64,000 nt of DNA from Prevotella heparinolytica (lineage in GTDB: Bacteria > Bacteroidota > Bacteroidia > Bacteroidales > Bacteroidaceae). Position numbers and translations under genes: made by a program. The stretch covers positions 1 to 64,000 of the forward strand of contig NZ_SLXB01000004.1 of assembly GCF_004342845.1 (NCBI RefSeq), written 5' to 3'. Under the pieces are notes generated by a model. That model ran no database searches. It saw only the letters and a program-made list of their open reading frames with translations, and was not told the origin of the DNA. Below, in pieces: positions 32,830-43,400 of this stretch (position 1 is its first letter; every line of letters starts with the position of its first letter).

Positions 32830-34692
32830 ATGAAAATCAATAAATACATTTTATCCCTTTGTCTCGTTTGCACAATCGGATTGCAAGGATGTGAAGACTT
32901 CTTGGATACGTATCCCAAAGAAAGTTACAGTGACAATACGGTATGGGCAAGCCAAGGAACTGTCGACGCGTTTGTTGTCAATTGCTACGGTTCTGCATAT
33001 GACCCCTACTTGAATTTCTCCACATGGGACAAGACTTTTACCAATAACATGGTGAATTGCCGACATTCCTGTCCCAATGAAGCGAGGGGCTTGATGGAAA
33101 ACACATATGGATGGGGATTGAACGACCGCTTCGCAGCCATTCGCAATTGTAACCTTATCCTTGAAAAGGTGGACAAATCGGAAGTTCTGAACGAAGTTTT
33201 CAAAAAACGCTATACGGCAGAAGCTAAAATGATGCGTGCCATGATATATTATGACCTTGCACGCAAAGGAGGCCGTTATATTTGGGTGGACAAAGTGCTG
33301 AACACGGAAGATGAATTCAATCTGCCGCTCACCAAAGATATAGTAGAAAGTTACAGCTATGTGCTGAAAGATCTGCGCGAAGCCATCGTCAACCTACCCG
33401 TTGAGAAAGTGGCAGGGCGCTTGAATAAAAATGCCGGGTTGGCTCTCTTGTCCGAGGTGTGCCTGACGGCAGCCGCTTATACCGACGACGCAAAGGTCTT
33501 GCAAACAGGAAGCAAGAGCTTGTATCAAGAGGCTGTCGATGCCGTGGATGCCATTGAGGATGTTTCGTTAGACAAGGACTATGAGAGTATGTTCAATCAG
33601 AACGGTGCTTACTCCTCCCCTGAAATCATTCTTGCCCGATATTGGAGTGCTGACAATACGCAAATGATGCATACCGACATGATTAATCTGGTGCCGAACC
33701 TGACGAACAGCAATCTGGAAATCAATGGTTGCGGTCCGCTGTTCAACAAACCCGACATCTTTGAGTGTTGGTTGGATCATACACCCAGCCAGAACTTGGT
33801 GGACGCTTATTTGGTTATTGATGAAGAGAGCCAAAAGGCCGTACGCTGGTATGAGTCTTCACAATTCAAGAACAATACCAAACCCATTGGTGCCGATGAA
33901 GCAATGAAAAAAATCGAGTATAAAGATGAAGCGGAATTGAAAGGAGACAGATTCAAGGCTTTCGAGACGACAACTCCCGGAAAGAGTATCAGCGACTTGA
34001 TGTATAACCGCCGCGACAAACGTTTCGATGCTTCCATCATTCACGATGGTTCCGGGTTCTTGAACGAAGACATCACTACCTGTAACCATGGCAACATGAG
34101 CCGTTGGGCTACAAAACGTTATGCTGCCGACCATGTGCCTCTGACCAATTACAGTACACGCAAGTATATCTATACCGACATGGCGCCTCGCCCATTCTAT
34201 AACGTATATACTGACTATCACAAAATTCTGTTCCGCTATGGAAGGGCTTTGCTGAATAAAGCGGAGGCTTTGTTGAAACTGGGACAGATAAAGGAGGCAG
34301 TCACCACGCTGAACAAAACCAGAACCACGCACGGCGGCTTGCCCGAGTCTACGGCTTCTACGGCAGAGGAGGCATGGAATGACTATAAAATAGAGCGACG
34401 TGTGGAATTGTTCTGGGAAGGCGATTTCTACTTCAGCTTGTTGCGTTGGGGAAAATATGGCAAAGAAGCCAATGACGGTAAAGAACCGGGAAGCGTAATC
34501 GACGAGTTGTGTGAACCCGCCACGTTCATCGAAATCAACAAAGACCGTACGGCGGCATTTGTGGGCATCGTGCAACAGCAGAATGATCAACGCAAATTCG
34601 ATATTCGTTCTTATTTGTTCCCTATAACCAAATCTGTCATTCAAGCCAATTCGGCTATTTCAGATGCGGACCAGAATAAGGGGTGGGAATGA
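32830..34692 (+). CDS. SusD/RagB-like glycan-binding lipoprotein
   Basis: A 620-residue surface lipoprotein with signal peptide and lipobox (CTIGLQGCEDFLD, Cys ~21). The SusD N-terminal TPR-like region contains GRLNKNAGLALLSEVCLTAA and AKMMRAMIYYDLARKGGRYI. The C-terminal RagB/SusD domain has NKAEALLKLGQIKEAVTTLN and RRVELFWEGDFYFSLLRWGK. It closes the SusC barrel as a binding lid. It is slightly longer than typical SusD (~550). It lies directly downstream of the STN-SusC and upstream of a small lipoprotein. Confidence 0.95.
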   Translation: MKINKYILSLCLVCTIGLQGCEDFLDTYPKESYSDNTVWASQGTVDAFVVNCYGSAYDPYLNFSTWDKTFTNNMVNCRHSCPNEARGLMENTYGWGLNDRFAAIRNCNLILEKVDKSEVLNEVFKKRYTAEAKMMRAMIYYDLARKGGRYIWVDKVLNTEDEFNLPLTKDIVESYSYVLKDLREAIVNLPVEKVAGRLNKNAGLALLSEVCLTAAAYTDDAKVLQTGSKSLYQEAVDAVDAIEDVSLDKDYESMFNQNGAYSSPEIILARYWSADNTQMMHTDMINLVPNLTNSNLEINGCGPLFNKPDIFECWLDHTPSQNLVDAYLVIDEESQKAVRWYESSQFKNNTKPIGADEAMKKIEYKDEAELKGDRFKAFETTTPGKSISDLMYNRRDKRFDASIIHDGSGFLNEDITTCNHGNMSRWATKRYAADHVPLTNYSTRKYIYTDMAPRPFYNVYTDYHKILFRYGRALLNKAEALLKLGQIKEAVTTLNKTRTTHGGLPESTASTAEEAWNDYKIERRVELFWEGDFYFSLLRWGKYGKEANDGKEPGSVIDELCEPATFIEINKDRTAAFVGIVQQQNDQRKFDIRSYLFPITKSVIQANSAISDADQNKGWE

Positions 34693-34728
34693 TTTGTCTG
34701 ATTATTAACTATAAAAAAACAGAAAAAG

Positions 34729-35199
34729 ATGAAACATATAAATTACAAATGGTTGGTGATGCTGCTGTGCATACCGTTTATGACCGCATGCAACTGGGAA
34801 GAGCTTCCTGCCTATGAAGATGCCGAAATCAGTGCTGTGCAGTTCTATTTCCGTTGGGCAAGCGATAAGAAAGATCCCATCACCGGTGAGCCTGTGGTGA
34901 AAGAGCAACGTCTGAACACGACCAACAACGTGAAATCCGAAAATGGAATAATCGAAGCAACCGTAACGGTTCCCGATGCCGGGGGAGACTTTACGGAAGC
35001 CATACGTAAACAAGTTTCCACCGGTAAACTGTGGGGACAGGTTTCCGTATCGACGGCTGCCCTCATTACCCCTATCGACGGAAGTGCCGCTTTAGGTACG
35101 CCTGATGATTGGAGTAAAGAACGTAAGTTCGAGGTGATGGCTGCCAATGGGAAAAAGAAAGTTTGGACCATCAGAATCACTCAATTCAATAATGAGTAA
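34729..35199 (+). CDS. Small surface lipoprotein, DUF5018-like
   Basis: A 156-residue protein with signal peptide and lipobox (PFMTACNWEELPAYEDAEIS, Cys 21). The rest is one beta-sandwich-like domain ending KKVWTIRITQF, the pattern of the Ig-like DUF5018 domains that follow SusD genes in Bacteroides loci. It probably acts as an accessory glycan-binding or surface-assembly protein. It stands 36 bases after susD and closes the operon core. Family assignment is by resemblance. Confidence 0.75.
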   Translation: MKHINYKWLVMLLCIPFMTACNWEELPAYEDAEISAVQFYFRWASDKKDPITGEPVVKEQRLNTTNNVKSENGIIEATVTVPDAGGDFTEAIRKQVSTGKLWGQVSVSTAALITPIDGSAALGTPDDWSKERKFEVMAANGKKKVWTIRITQFNNE

Positions 35200-35243
35200 G
35201 AAAGGTTGAGGGTCCTTGAGGATATGTTGCGAAAGCCATACTT

Positions 35244-35587
35244 ACCTGAGTCCGGGATAGACGGTTTCTTTTGCTAAAGATGAGGGACGGTCATATCAGA
35301 CTGATATTTCTTGAATGCACCGGTTTATAGCGATCGGGCAGAAAAGGAGAGATTCTTTTACGCCGCCTTCTCTCCCTCTGTTTGACAGTTGCAATCATTT
35401 GTCGTGTCAGACGCAAGTGTTCAATCCGACAGACACTTGTGCCTGATGTGACAGACACAAGTGTTTGAGCCGTCAGACACAAGCCTCTGATGTGATAGAG
35501 GTAAATGTTTGATAACCAATGTATTTCGGCTTTAAAAGATAAGCCGCCGAGTGAGGTTGTCGACCTGCTTCTTATCCCGGCTCAGGT
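35244..35587 (+). repeat. 344-bp MITE-like element (copy A)
   Basis: The left end ACCTGAGTCCGGGATA and the right end TATCCCGGCTCAGGT are near-perfect inverted repeats. The interior carries several GTCAGACACAAGTGT-type units in both orientations and no gene. It is similar over its whole length to the element at 44011. It lies in the 508-bp gap before the GH110 gene. Confidence 0.75.
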
Positions 35588-35707
35588 GCTTCATAACGAA
35601 TCGACCGCCGTTATCTTTTTAAAAGAGCCGGCATGGAAGATGTGGAATGAAACGTTTTTATGGCATATCCTCTTATTGAATATAAAAACAAATAGGTATT
35701 AGTTTAT

Positions 35708-37534
35708 ATGAGAACACTCTTTCTCTCCATCATGTTGCTTTTCGTATTGCCTTTGTCGGCGCAACGAAAAGACACCGTGTACATATCAGACTTCGGCATC
35801 AGGCCATACTCTTACGAGAACAGCGTTGAGAAACTTCAGCTCGCCATCAAGGCTTGCAAGGAACAGAAGGCCCGCTGGTTGGTCTTTGAAAAGGGACGTT
35901 ACGATTTCTGGCCGGAAGGCGCTATACGAAAAGAATATTTCATCACCAACACTTCGACAGCGGAGGAATGTCCGTCGAAAGTGAAAACCATCGGACTGTT
36001 TTTCGAGGAGATGGATGGGCTGACTATTGAAGGAAATGGTGCTATCCTCATGTTTCACGGCAAAATGACCATGATTACTTTTGCACACTGCAAACGGATG
36101 AGGCTGCAAAATATTCATCTCGACTTTGAGCGTCCGGGAGGTTCGGAAATGATGTATACTAAAGTAGACGAGAAAGGAGTGGAAGTGACAATTCACAAAG
36201 ACAGCCGTTACGAAATTGCCGACGGGCAGATACATCTATACGGTGAGGGATGGCGTTCCAATCGGAATCACTGCATCGAATATAATCCGCAAAACAAGTT
36301 CTTCTTCTATAGTAATGGATGGAGGGTTCTGGCGGCATCCAAAGCCGTCGAAAAAGCACCGGGCATTGTCCGCTTTACCACGCCTGAGGGATTCCGCCCC
36401 CAAACAGGCAACACACTGACCGTGCGCGACATCATCCGCGATCAAGTTGGCATGTTCATCTATCAAAGTCGGGACATAACCTTGGAAAATATAGATGTGC
36501 ACTACATGCACGGGTTGGGCATCGTAAGTCAGTACACCGAAAACATCACGATGAACAACGTGAGATGCGAACCGCGTAAAGAGAGTGGACGCATCTTGGC
36601 CTCATCGGCCGATTTTATGCACTTTTCAGGTTGTAGCGGGAAGATCAGCATCATCGGTTGCCGATACGCCGGAGCGCAAGACGACCCCATCAACGTGCAC
36701 GGCACCAATCTATGCGCCGTGCGGCAGGTAAACGGGCACACGCTGGTGTTGCGATTCATGCACGGGCAAAGCTATGGATTCGATGCTTATTTCGAGGGAG
36801 ACACGGTGGCCTTCGTCAATGCCTCTACCATGGAACGGTTCGCTTGCGCCAAGGTGACGTCAGTCAAACGGCTGACAGACTATACTGTGGAGGTGAGTTT
36901 CGACCGCAAGGTTCCACGAACATTGACGTTGAACAGCGACTGTGTGGAGAATATCAGCCGTACGCCCGAAGTGGAAATTCGCAACTGCTACTTTACGCGA
37001 ACCAGTACGCGAGGCACGTTGGTTACTACTCCTCGGAAAGTGGTCATAGCCGACAACATTTATTACAAAACGGGAATGAGCGCCATCTTGATAGAGGGAG
37101 ATGCTAAGGACTGGTACGAATCGGGACCGGTGAAAGATGTACTGATTAAAGGGAATACGTTTATAGAATGCGCACATAGTGGCGGACCGGAAAAAGCTGT
37201 TATTGCCATCCATCCCTCCAATAGTGAAATCGACGCTAATCGTCCGGTGCATCGGAACATACGTATTGAGAACAATATATTCAAGACCTTGGGAAATCCG
37301 GTGCTCTACGCCAAAAGCACGCAAGGGCTGGTGTTCAAGGAGAACACCGTGGAGAAAGGAGATACCCTTATCTTCTCTGGAGAAAAGTCGTTATTTCACA
37401 TGGTAGGGTGCAAAGATGTGGTGATTAAAGGCAACCGATTGGATAGGGAGAATGAAAAGCTTTTGATTATGGAAAAGATGAGGCGGCAATTCGTTGATAT
37501 TGACTGTAAGATAAAGGTGAAGAAGCTTCCATGA
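35708..37534 (+). CDS. GH110 alpha-1,3-galactosidase
   Basis: A 608-residue secreted protein with signal peptide (MRTLFLSIMLLFVLPLSAQR). The rest is a right-handed parallel beta-helix with repeated DITLENIDVHYMHG- and DVLIKGNTFIEC-type coils. The motif GCRYAGAQDDPINVHGTNLC places the conserved acidic pair at D325-D326, as in GH110. Family members remove terminal alpha-1,3-galactose from blood group B antigen or linear alpha-Gal on host glycans. The ending KVKKLP is typical. The gene lies 500 bases after the SusCD operon, behind a MITE, and may have its own promoter. I cannot tell from sequence whether it prefers branched B antigen or both substrates. Confidence 0.88.
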   Translation: MRTLFLSIMLLFVLPLSAQRKDTVYISDFGIRPYSYENSVEKLQLAIKACKEQKARWLVFEKGRYDFWPEGAIRKEYFITNTSTAEECPSKVKTIGLFFEEMDGLTIEGNGAILMFHGKMTMITFAHCKRMRLQNIHLDFERPGGSEMMYTKVDEKGVEVTIHKDSRYEIADGQIHLYGEGWRSNRNHCIEYNPQNKFFFYSNGWRVLAASKAVEKAPGIVRFTTPEGFRPQTGNTLTVRDIIRDQVGMFIYQSRDITLENIDVHYMHGLGIVSQYTENITMNNVRCEPRKESGRILASSADFMHFSGCSGKISIIGCRYAGAQDDPINVHGTNLCAVRQVNGHTLVLRFMHGQSYGFDAYFEGDTVAFVNASTMERFACAKVTSVKRLTDYTVEVSFDRKVPRTLTLNSDCVENISRTPEVEIRNCYFTRTSTRGTLVTTPRKVVIADNIYYKTGMSAILIEGDAKDWYESGPVKDVLIKGNTFIECAHSGGPEKAVIAIHPSNSEIDANRPVHRNIRIENNIFKTLGNPVLYAKSTQGLVFKENTVEKGDTLIFSGEKSLFHMVGCKDVVIKGNRLDRENEKLLIMEKMRRQFVDIDCKIKVKKLP

Positions 37535-37627
37535 GAAGTTGTGTTTCAAGAATGCCGTTACACTTACACTGCTGATATTTCACATTATTTAATCTGCTTC
37601 CGTAGACGAAAGGAATTTCTTTTTTAT

Positions 37628-37635
37628 TAGTTTTG
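37628..37635 (+). promoter_or_regulatory. Bacteroides -7 box for the nitroreductase gene
   Basis: TAGTTTTG matches TAnnTTTG, about 25 bases before the ATG. No clear -33 box. Confidence 0.5.
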
Positions 37636-37659
37636 TGTGAATATAAAAACTTATTGACT

Positions 37660-38307
37660 ATGAAGAATTTAAAATCAGCTCTTATGGTTACCGCTCTGTT
37701 GTATCTTTGCGGTTGCACCCCTTCGTCGAAACAACAAGAAAACGCCACTGTTGCCGATGTGACAGAGAAGAATGCCGTGATAGAAACTATTATGTCTCGT
37801 CGCAGCATCCGCAAGTACCAACCGCAAGCGGTGAACCGCGATACCATGCAGATTATTCTGGATTGCGGCATCAACGCTCCCAACGGGCAGAATAGGCAAT
37901 CGTGGGAAATACGTGTAGTGGATAATCCGGAGTTCATCAATGGAATTAGCGAAGTTTATAAGAAAGAAAACCCCAAAGTTGCCGAAGATCCAAACTTCAA
38001 AAACATGTTCCGCAACGCTCCCACAGTGGTTTTCATTGCCAACGATACCTCGTACGGACTTTCGCAGATTGACTGCGGTTTGCTGGGCGAGAACATGATT
38101 CTTTCGGCTTGGTCTATGGGAATAGGTTCATGCTGCTTAGGCGGCCCTACTCGTTTCATGACCTCCAGCCCTGCCGCTGCCGAATATCTGAAGAAACTGG
38201 ATATCCCGGAAGGTTACCAGTTGCTCTATTGCATTGCTTTCGGCTATCCGGACGAGACGCCGGCTGCCAAACCACGTAATGCGGCAAAAATTAAGTTCAT
38301 AGATTAA
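37660..38307 (+). CDS. Nitroreductase-family flavoprotein with lipoprotein signal
   Basis: A 215-residue protein. The start at 37660 gives MKNLKSALMVTALLYLCGCT, a clean SPII signal with Cys 19, which is unusual for this FMN enzyme family. The nitroreductase fold follows: IMSRRSIRKYQPQAVNRDTM (FMN-binding Arg-Arg-Ser-x-Arg), NAPNGQNRQSWEIRVV, QIDCGLLGENMILSAWSMGI and a GSCCLGG loop. The substrate is unknown. The putative location in the envelope would demand a membrane or extracytoplasmic electron donor. A start 9 codons upstream lacks a signal-like improvement. It is monocistronic with its own -7 box. Confidence 0.85.
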   Translation: MKNLKSALMVTALLYLCGCTPSSKQQENATVADVTEKNAVIETIMSRRSIRKYQPQAVNRDTMQIILDCGINAPNGQNRQSWEIRVVDNPEFINGISEVYKKENPKVAEDPNFKNMFRNAPTVVFIANDTSYGLSQIDCGLLGENMILSAWSMGIGSCCLGGPTRFMTSSPAAAEYLKKLDIPEGYQLLYCIAFGYPDETPAAKPRNAAKIKFID

Positions 38308-38338
38308 TTTCCTTTTATAGAGAGATAACCGTATTAAG

Positions 38339-38380
38339 AAAAAGCCATGCCGAAAGATATACTTTCTGACATGGCTTTAA
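38339..38380. terminator. Bidirectional hairpin between convergent genes
   Basis: AAAGCCATG (38341-38349) pairs with CATGGCTTT around a loop that itself forms a GAAAG/CTTTC stem. Flanking A-rich and T-rich tracts suit both strands. Confidence 0.7.
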
Positions 38381-38418
38381 AACTAATCCCTATCAAAACA
38401 AGTATGAATTTGTTTTTC

Positions 38419-40395
38419 CTATTTTGATTCGCCTCTATAGGCTTCGTTTTGGTCACACAACGGGTTCTTGATAATTTCGTTGGTAGGAATAGGCATATCC
38501 ATCTTCCGGAGGTCGAAATCAAAGTCGCGGTAGGTGCGATACTCGAAGCAAGACTCCAGACCGTTGAGGAAACCTACACCTTTCGGATAGTTGTGCTCGA
38601 TATGGTCTACCAAGTAGCCGGATTTCTGCATGTCGCAACGTAGGCACCATTCGGCACTGAACTCTTTACGACGCTCTTCGTTGACAGCTACCTTCCATAC
38701 ATCGGAAGTAAAGCCCTTGTCGGCTTTCAACTGAGTGTAGTAAGCTTGTGCATCGGGCACCGTAACAGTCTTCTCATTGAACGGGATGGGATACTCTTCA
38801 GATGATACATACTTTCCGAAACCGTTGTCTCCATAGTCCGAAGCCAGATTCTTGAAGTAACCGTTGAATTTGGCGGTGAGTTGCGCTTTCTTGCCTACTT
38901 CCAGGTTTCCGAATGCACGGTTGCGCAGTGCGTTGATTTGTGCCCAGCCTTCGGTCTCTTGACCCAGAATGAAACAGCATTCCGCATAGTCCAGCATCAC
39001 GTTGGCCAAACGCTTCTGATAGATGTGAGCCGGAAGCCATTGATCGCCCGACCAGTGTGTGCCGCGACCGTTACGCCAATGCTTGGTAGAATAAACCGTC
39101 GGTGCGGGCTCTGCCGGTTCGCGGTGGAACGTATTATACCACACTACTTCTTGAGCGAAGGGATTGAAACCTATCGGGCAGTCGGGGTCGTACTTGATGA
39201 CACTGACTACTGCATCTTTTCCTTCTTCGTTCTTTTCGATTTTGACAGAGCCTTTGCCTATGTATTTGGCATTGGCGGGGTCTGCCAGCCATGCTGTGGG
39301 TTTGAAGCTTTGTCTCCAGCGCAGTTTGCCGATGCGTTTCAGTTCGTCTTGAGTCATGGTAGCTGTCACCAAAGAGCCGTCGCGACGTTTGTCGCCATCT
39401 TCAAAAGCGTCATAGAGTTCCCAAGAGATGGCCATGGTTCCCCATGCACCGTTGGCGGGAGCACCGCAGTAGAATCCTACCCATCCGTGAGCTTCGGACC
39501 ACTTGGCTCCGTCCCATCCACCCCATTGGTCGCCTTCGTTGAGCACTTGTTGCCAGATGGCTTCTTTGCCCCAAACTTCATCGGCGTCCCATAACGTGGT
39601 GTATGATGGGTTCAACTCATATTCTCCACTGTCTAATATCTGCTTGAAAGCAGCTTGAGCCAGCTTGTAGCATTCATTGGCTTTTTCGGGACAACGATAG
39701 GCCTTCCACATGTAGGCGTCGCCCAAATATGCAAGTGCCATTCCTTTCGTGCAACGTCCGTACTGACCGTCCATAGGTTTCCAATCCAGTAGTTCGGCAG
39801 CGTTCTTTAAGTCATCAATAATGAAGTCCCACATCTCTTCGTACGATTGGGCACGAGCCTTTTGAGGTGTGTTGGTGTAGTTCTCGCCGGTAGCCAGCAT
39901 GGGCACACGGCCGAAGGTGGTTGCCAACCAGAAATATTGGTAGGCGCGGAGTGCGCGTCCTTCGCCTTCGAGCGATTTCTTGACGGGGGCAGACACCTTG
40001 TCCGCATTGCCCAGACCGGCTAAGAAGTCATTACTGCGTGTAATGGCGGCATATGCATGGTTCCATGCTTTACCCAGATTTTCTTCGTCGGCTGTCCACT
40101 TTTGTGTCATGAAGTCTTTATCCCATCCGGTGGCTTGCGTGTCCATCGTCGGGTGGCAACCGGTAAACAAGTAAGGCTTATAAGGGTCTCCGTTGTGTCC
40201 GGAGGTGTTGCTCGGCAAAACCAGGTCGTAGCATCCGTTCAAGGCTGCTTTCGCATTGGCATCGCTTTCATACATTGTGCTCATTCCCAATATGGAGTAG
40301 TGAGTCACGTTGAGGAACTCCTCGTTGTTGCAAGAGCTTAGGCCGGCCATAACCGTGACTCCGGCAATCAAACCATATAATAATTTGTTTTTCAT
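38419..40395 (-). CDS. SusD/RagB-like lipoprotein
   Basis: A 658-residue lipoprotein with signal peptide and Cys 22 (MAGLSSCNNEEFLN). The SusD helical scaffold shows EGRALRAYQYFWLATTFGRV, QYGRCTKGMALAYLGDAYMW and the C-terminal KRLANVMLDYAECCFILGQE and NEERRKEFSAEWCLRCDMQK. It is larger than usual, with insertions in the middle rich in Trp and Gly (GDQWGGWDGAKWSEAHGWVG) that may form the ligand site. It is encoded 27 bases after the SusC gene on the minus strand. No glycosidase or regulator adjoins the pair, so its glycan cannot be guessed. Confidence 0.94.
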   Translation of the reverse strand: MKNKLLYGLIAGVTVMAGLSSCNNEEFLNVTHYSILGMSTMYESDANAKAALNGCYDLVLPSNTSGHNGDPYKPYLFTGCHPTMDTQATGWDKDFMTQKWTADEENLGKAWNHAYAAITRSNDFLAGLGNADKVSAPVKKSLEGEGRALRAYQYFWLATTFGRVPMLATGENYTNTPQKARAQSYEEMWDFIIDDLKNAAELLDWKPMDGQYGRCTKGMALAYLGDAYMWKAYRCPEKANECYKLAQAAFKQILDSGEYELNPSYTTLWDADEVWGKEAIWQQVLNEGDQWGGWDGAKWSEAHGWVGFYCGAPANGAWGTMAISWELYDAFEDGDKRRDGSLVTATMTQDELKRIGKLRWRQSFKPTAWLADPANAKYIGKGSVKIEKNEEGKDAVVSVIKYDPDCPIGFNPFAQEVVWYNTFHREPAEPAPTVYSTKHWRNGRGTHWSGDQWLPAHIYQKRLANVMLDYAECCFILGQETEGWAQINALRNRAFGNLEVGKKAQLTAKFNGYFKNLASDYGDNGFGKYVSSEEYPIPFNEKTVTVPDAQAYYTQLKADKGFTSDVWKVAVNEERRKEFSAEWCLRCDMQKSGYLVDHIEHNYPKGVGFLNGLESCFEYRTYRDFDFDLRKMDMPIPTNEIIKNPLCDQNEAYRGESK

Positions 40396-40422
40396 AATCG
40401 TTAATCTTGTTTTTAAGCGTGA

Positions 40423-43400
40423 TTAAAATTGTACGTTGAAACCAAGCGTATAGGTACGCGGCATCGGATAGCGACCGGTATCCAGACCTGTGTAGAGTAC
40501 ACTGCCCTGACCGCATTCGGGGTCGCCATATTTGTTGTAACCGGAGATGGTTGCCAAGTTCTGGATGGAGAGGTAAACGCGTGCGCTCTGGATAGAAGCT
40601 TTCTTTACGAGGTTCTTCGGAAGCGTGTAGCCAATCTGGATGTTGGAGACACGCAGGAAATCACCGTTCTTTATCCACATATCGGAAGCGCGCATGTTGT
40701 TGTTCTTGTCCAAGAAGGAGAGGCGAGAGAGCGTACCGTTGGGGTTGTTTTCCGGGTGGTATGCTGCTGCGGCAGATTCTTTTAGGATATTCGGTGCGCA
40801 ACCGTCGTCAGATGCGAACATGTTGGACAGACGCATGGCCGAATAAGAGAAAATCTTCTGGCCGCTCACGCCGTAGAGGTACACGGAGAAATCCCAGTTC
40901 TTGTAGTTGGCTCCGAGGTTCAAACCATAGTTCAGTGCCGGGAAGCCATCACCCAAGATATCCATATCTTTGGCGTCGATCACCTTATCGTCGTTGAGGT
41001 CTGCAAAAATATAGTCACCGATTTGAGTGTCTGCGCTGTAGCGCGGGTATTTTTCAAGATCTTCTTTTGACTTATAGATTCCGATGACACGGTATCCGTA
41101 GAACGAACCTACCGCATAGCCTTCCTTACAGATGGAGTGGTTGCCCCAATGGTAGCCATCGGCTGCTCCTACGGCACCTGTGTTAGAACCGTCTTCTGTT
41201 CCTCTGCCCGATGAATCGGAGTTGGTGTTGTAAAGCGGTTCGCCCATCTTCTTCACCTTATTCTTTAAGGTAGAGCCCGTGAGTGTGGCGTTGATGCTCC
41301 AGTCTTTGTTCAGGCGTTTGTTATAGGCGAGGCTGAACTCGAATCCTTTGTTTTCGATTTCGCCGTAGTTGGTATAAACATCAGAGAAACCTGTGGAAGG
41401 ACGTACTTGGCGGTAGAGCAGCAAGTCTTTGGATGTACGTATGAAGTAGTCCATTGTCAGGTTCAGGTCACCTTGCAGGAAGCTGGCATCCAAACCGATG
41501 TTCATCTGTTCGTTGGTCTCCCATTTCAGGTTGGTGTCTACCAACTTGGCATAGTAACCGGTATCGAATGTCATGCCATTGTACTTACCCATTCCTTGTC
41601 CGGAATTGTAGAAAGAATACTTCACATTCTGTGTGGTCAATCCTACTACAGAAAGGTCGGTGGCACCGCCTGAGTTACCGGTCTGACCCCATCCGAGGCG
41701 TAGTTTCAAGTTGGAAACAACATCTTGATTCTTCATGAAACCTTCTTCGGATATACGCCATGCCAAGGCTGCGGATGGGAAAGTACCCCAGCGGTTGCCG
41801 GCACCAAAATTTGAAGAACCGTCACGACGGATGGTTGCCGTCAGGATGTAGCGGTTTAATAGGCTGTAGCTTGCACGGCCGAAGTAAGAGATACCACGAC
41901 TTTCGAGGTTCAGGGCACCGCTGCCGCTCAATGTTTCGGGTTTGGTAGTCAATCCTACATCACGGTTGTCTTTGCTCCAGAAGCCTCTTGAGCCTGCAGA
42001 AGTCCATTGTCCGTAGTAGCGTGAAACCTCGTTACCCAGCATCAGGGTCAGGTCGTGAATGTCGTTTTTCCAGCCATAGGTCAGGGTGTTCTGTATAGAG
42101 AGTGTTTGACCGTCGTTGTTACCTATGCTGAAGCTGTAATCGTTGTCGTTAGAGGGGTTTACGTAGGCATTTGTGCCTTTTGTCACGTCAATGGCCTGGC
42201 CATTGTAGTAGTTGAAGCGCTTGATGCCGCCGGAGAAATTATTGCTGGAGCCACTGTAATAGCTGTAAGAAACCAATGTTTTCCAGCTTAATCCTTTCAG
42301 GGGAGTGATGGTGAGGTAAGCACTGGCCAAAGCACGGTTGTTCCGGTTGCGTCCTTGCAATTCCATCTGTTTGGCATACATGTTTCCTATAATAGTGCCC
42401 CAGAAGCCGTCGTTGGTATCTTTACCGCCCAACACTTCACCGAAAGTACCGTCGGGGTTCACTACGTTTGGAGAAATATGTGCTCCGGCGGGAACACCGT
42501 CGTAAGTGGCATCACCGCGAGTCACGAAGTCCATGGAGGGACACATGAAAGCGAAGTCGCGCAAAGAAGACAAGTTACCGAAGTTACCGATGGAGTTGTT
42601 GGAACCGTGAGAGTCAGTATGTACATAGCTTACGTCGGCACCAAACTCCAGATATTTGTTGATTTGCGATTTTACGTTGGCACGAGCCGTGATGCGCTGG
42701 TATTGTGTATTGATGACCACACCATCGTTGCGCAAGAAGCCCACGGAAGCGTTGTATTGTGTCTTGTCAGAACCGCCTGAAGTGGAAATGTTGTAGTTCT
42801 GTTTCCATGACGAGCGGGTCATTACATCCTGCCAGTCGGTGAACTTACGCTTGCCATCGTATTTTTCGCTCCAGACCTCATTCCAAAGTCCTACACCATC
42901 GTTGGCACGGGCTGTGCGGATGTTGGAGGCATATTGGTCCACACTGCAAACATCCAGTTTGTTGGGCAAGGTTTGAAGACCGAAGTCTGCGGTGATGGTG
43001 ACGGAAGAGTGACCTTTTGTTCCGTGCTTGGTGGTAATCATGATGACACCGTTGGCACCTGCCGAACCATAGATGGCGGTGGCGGAGGCATCTTTCAGAA
43101 CTTCGATGGACTCGATGTCCGAGGGATTGACGAAGTTGGCGTTGGTGCCCACTTGTATGCCGTCTACCACATAGAGCGGGTCGGCTTTTCCGTTGATGGT
43201 GGCCACACCACGAATGCGAACGGCGGCATTGGCGTCGGGGGCACCGTCTTGCATGGTAACCATCACACCGGGAGCTGCGCCTTGCAATCCTTGGGCAATG
43301 TTTGTCGGGGCTTTACGCATCATGCTTTCGCGGTCTACAGAAGCTACAGAACCGGCGATGTCGCTTTTCTTCATCGTGCCATAACCCACTACCACCACTT

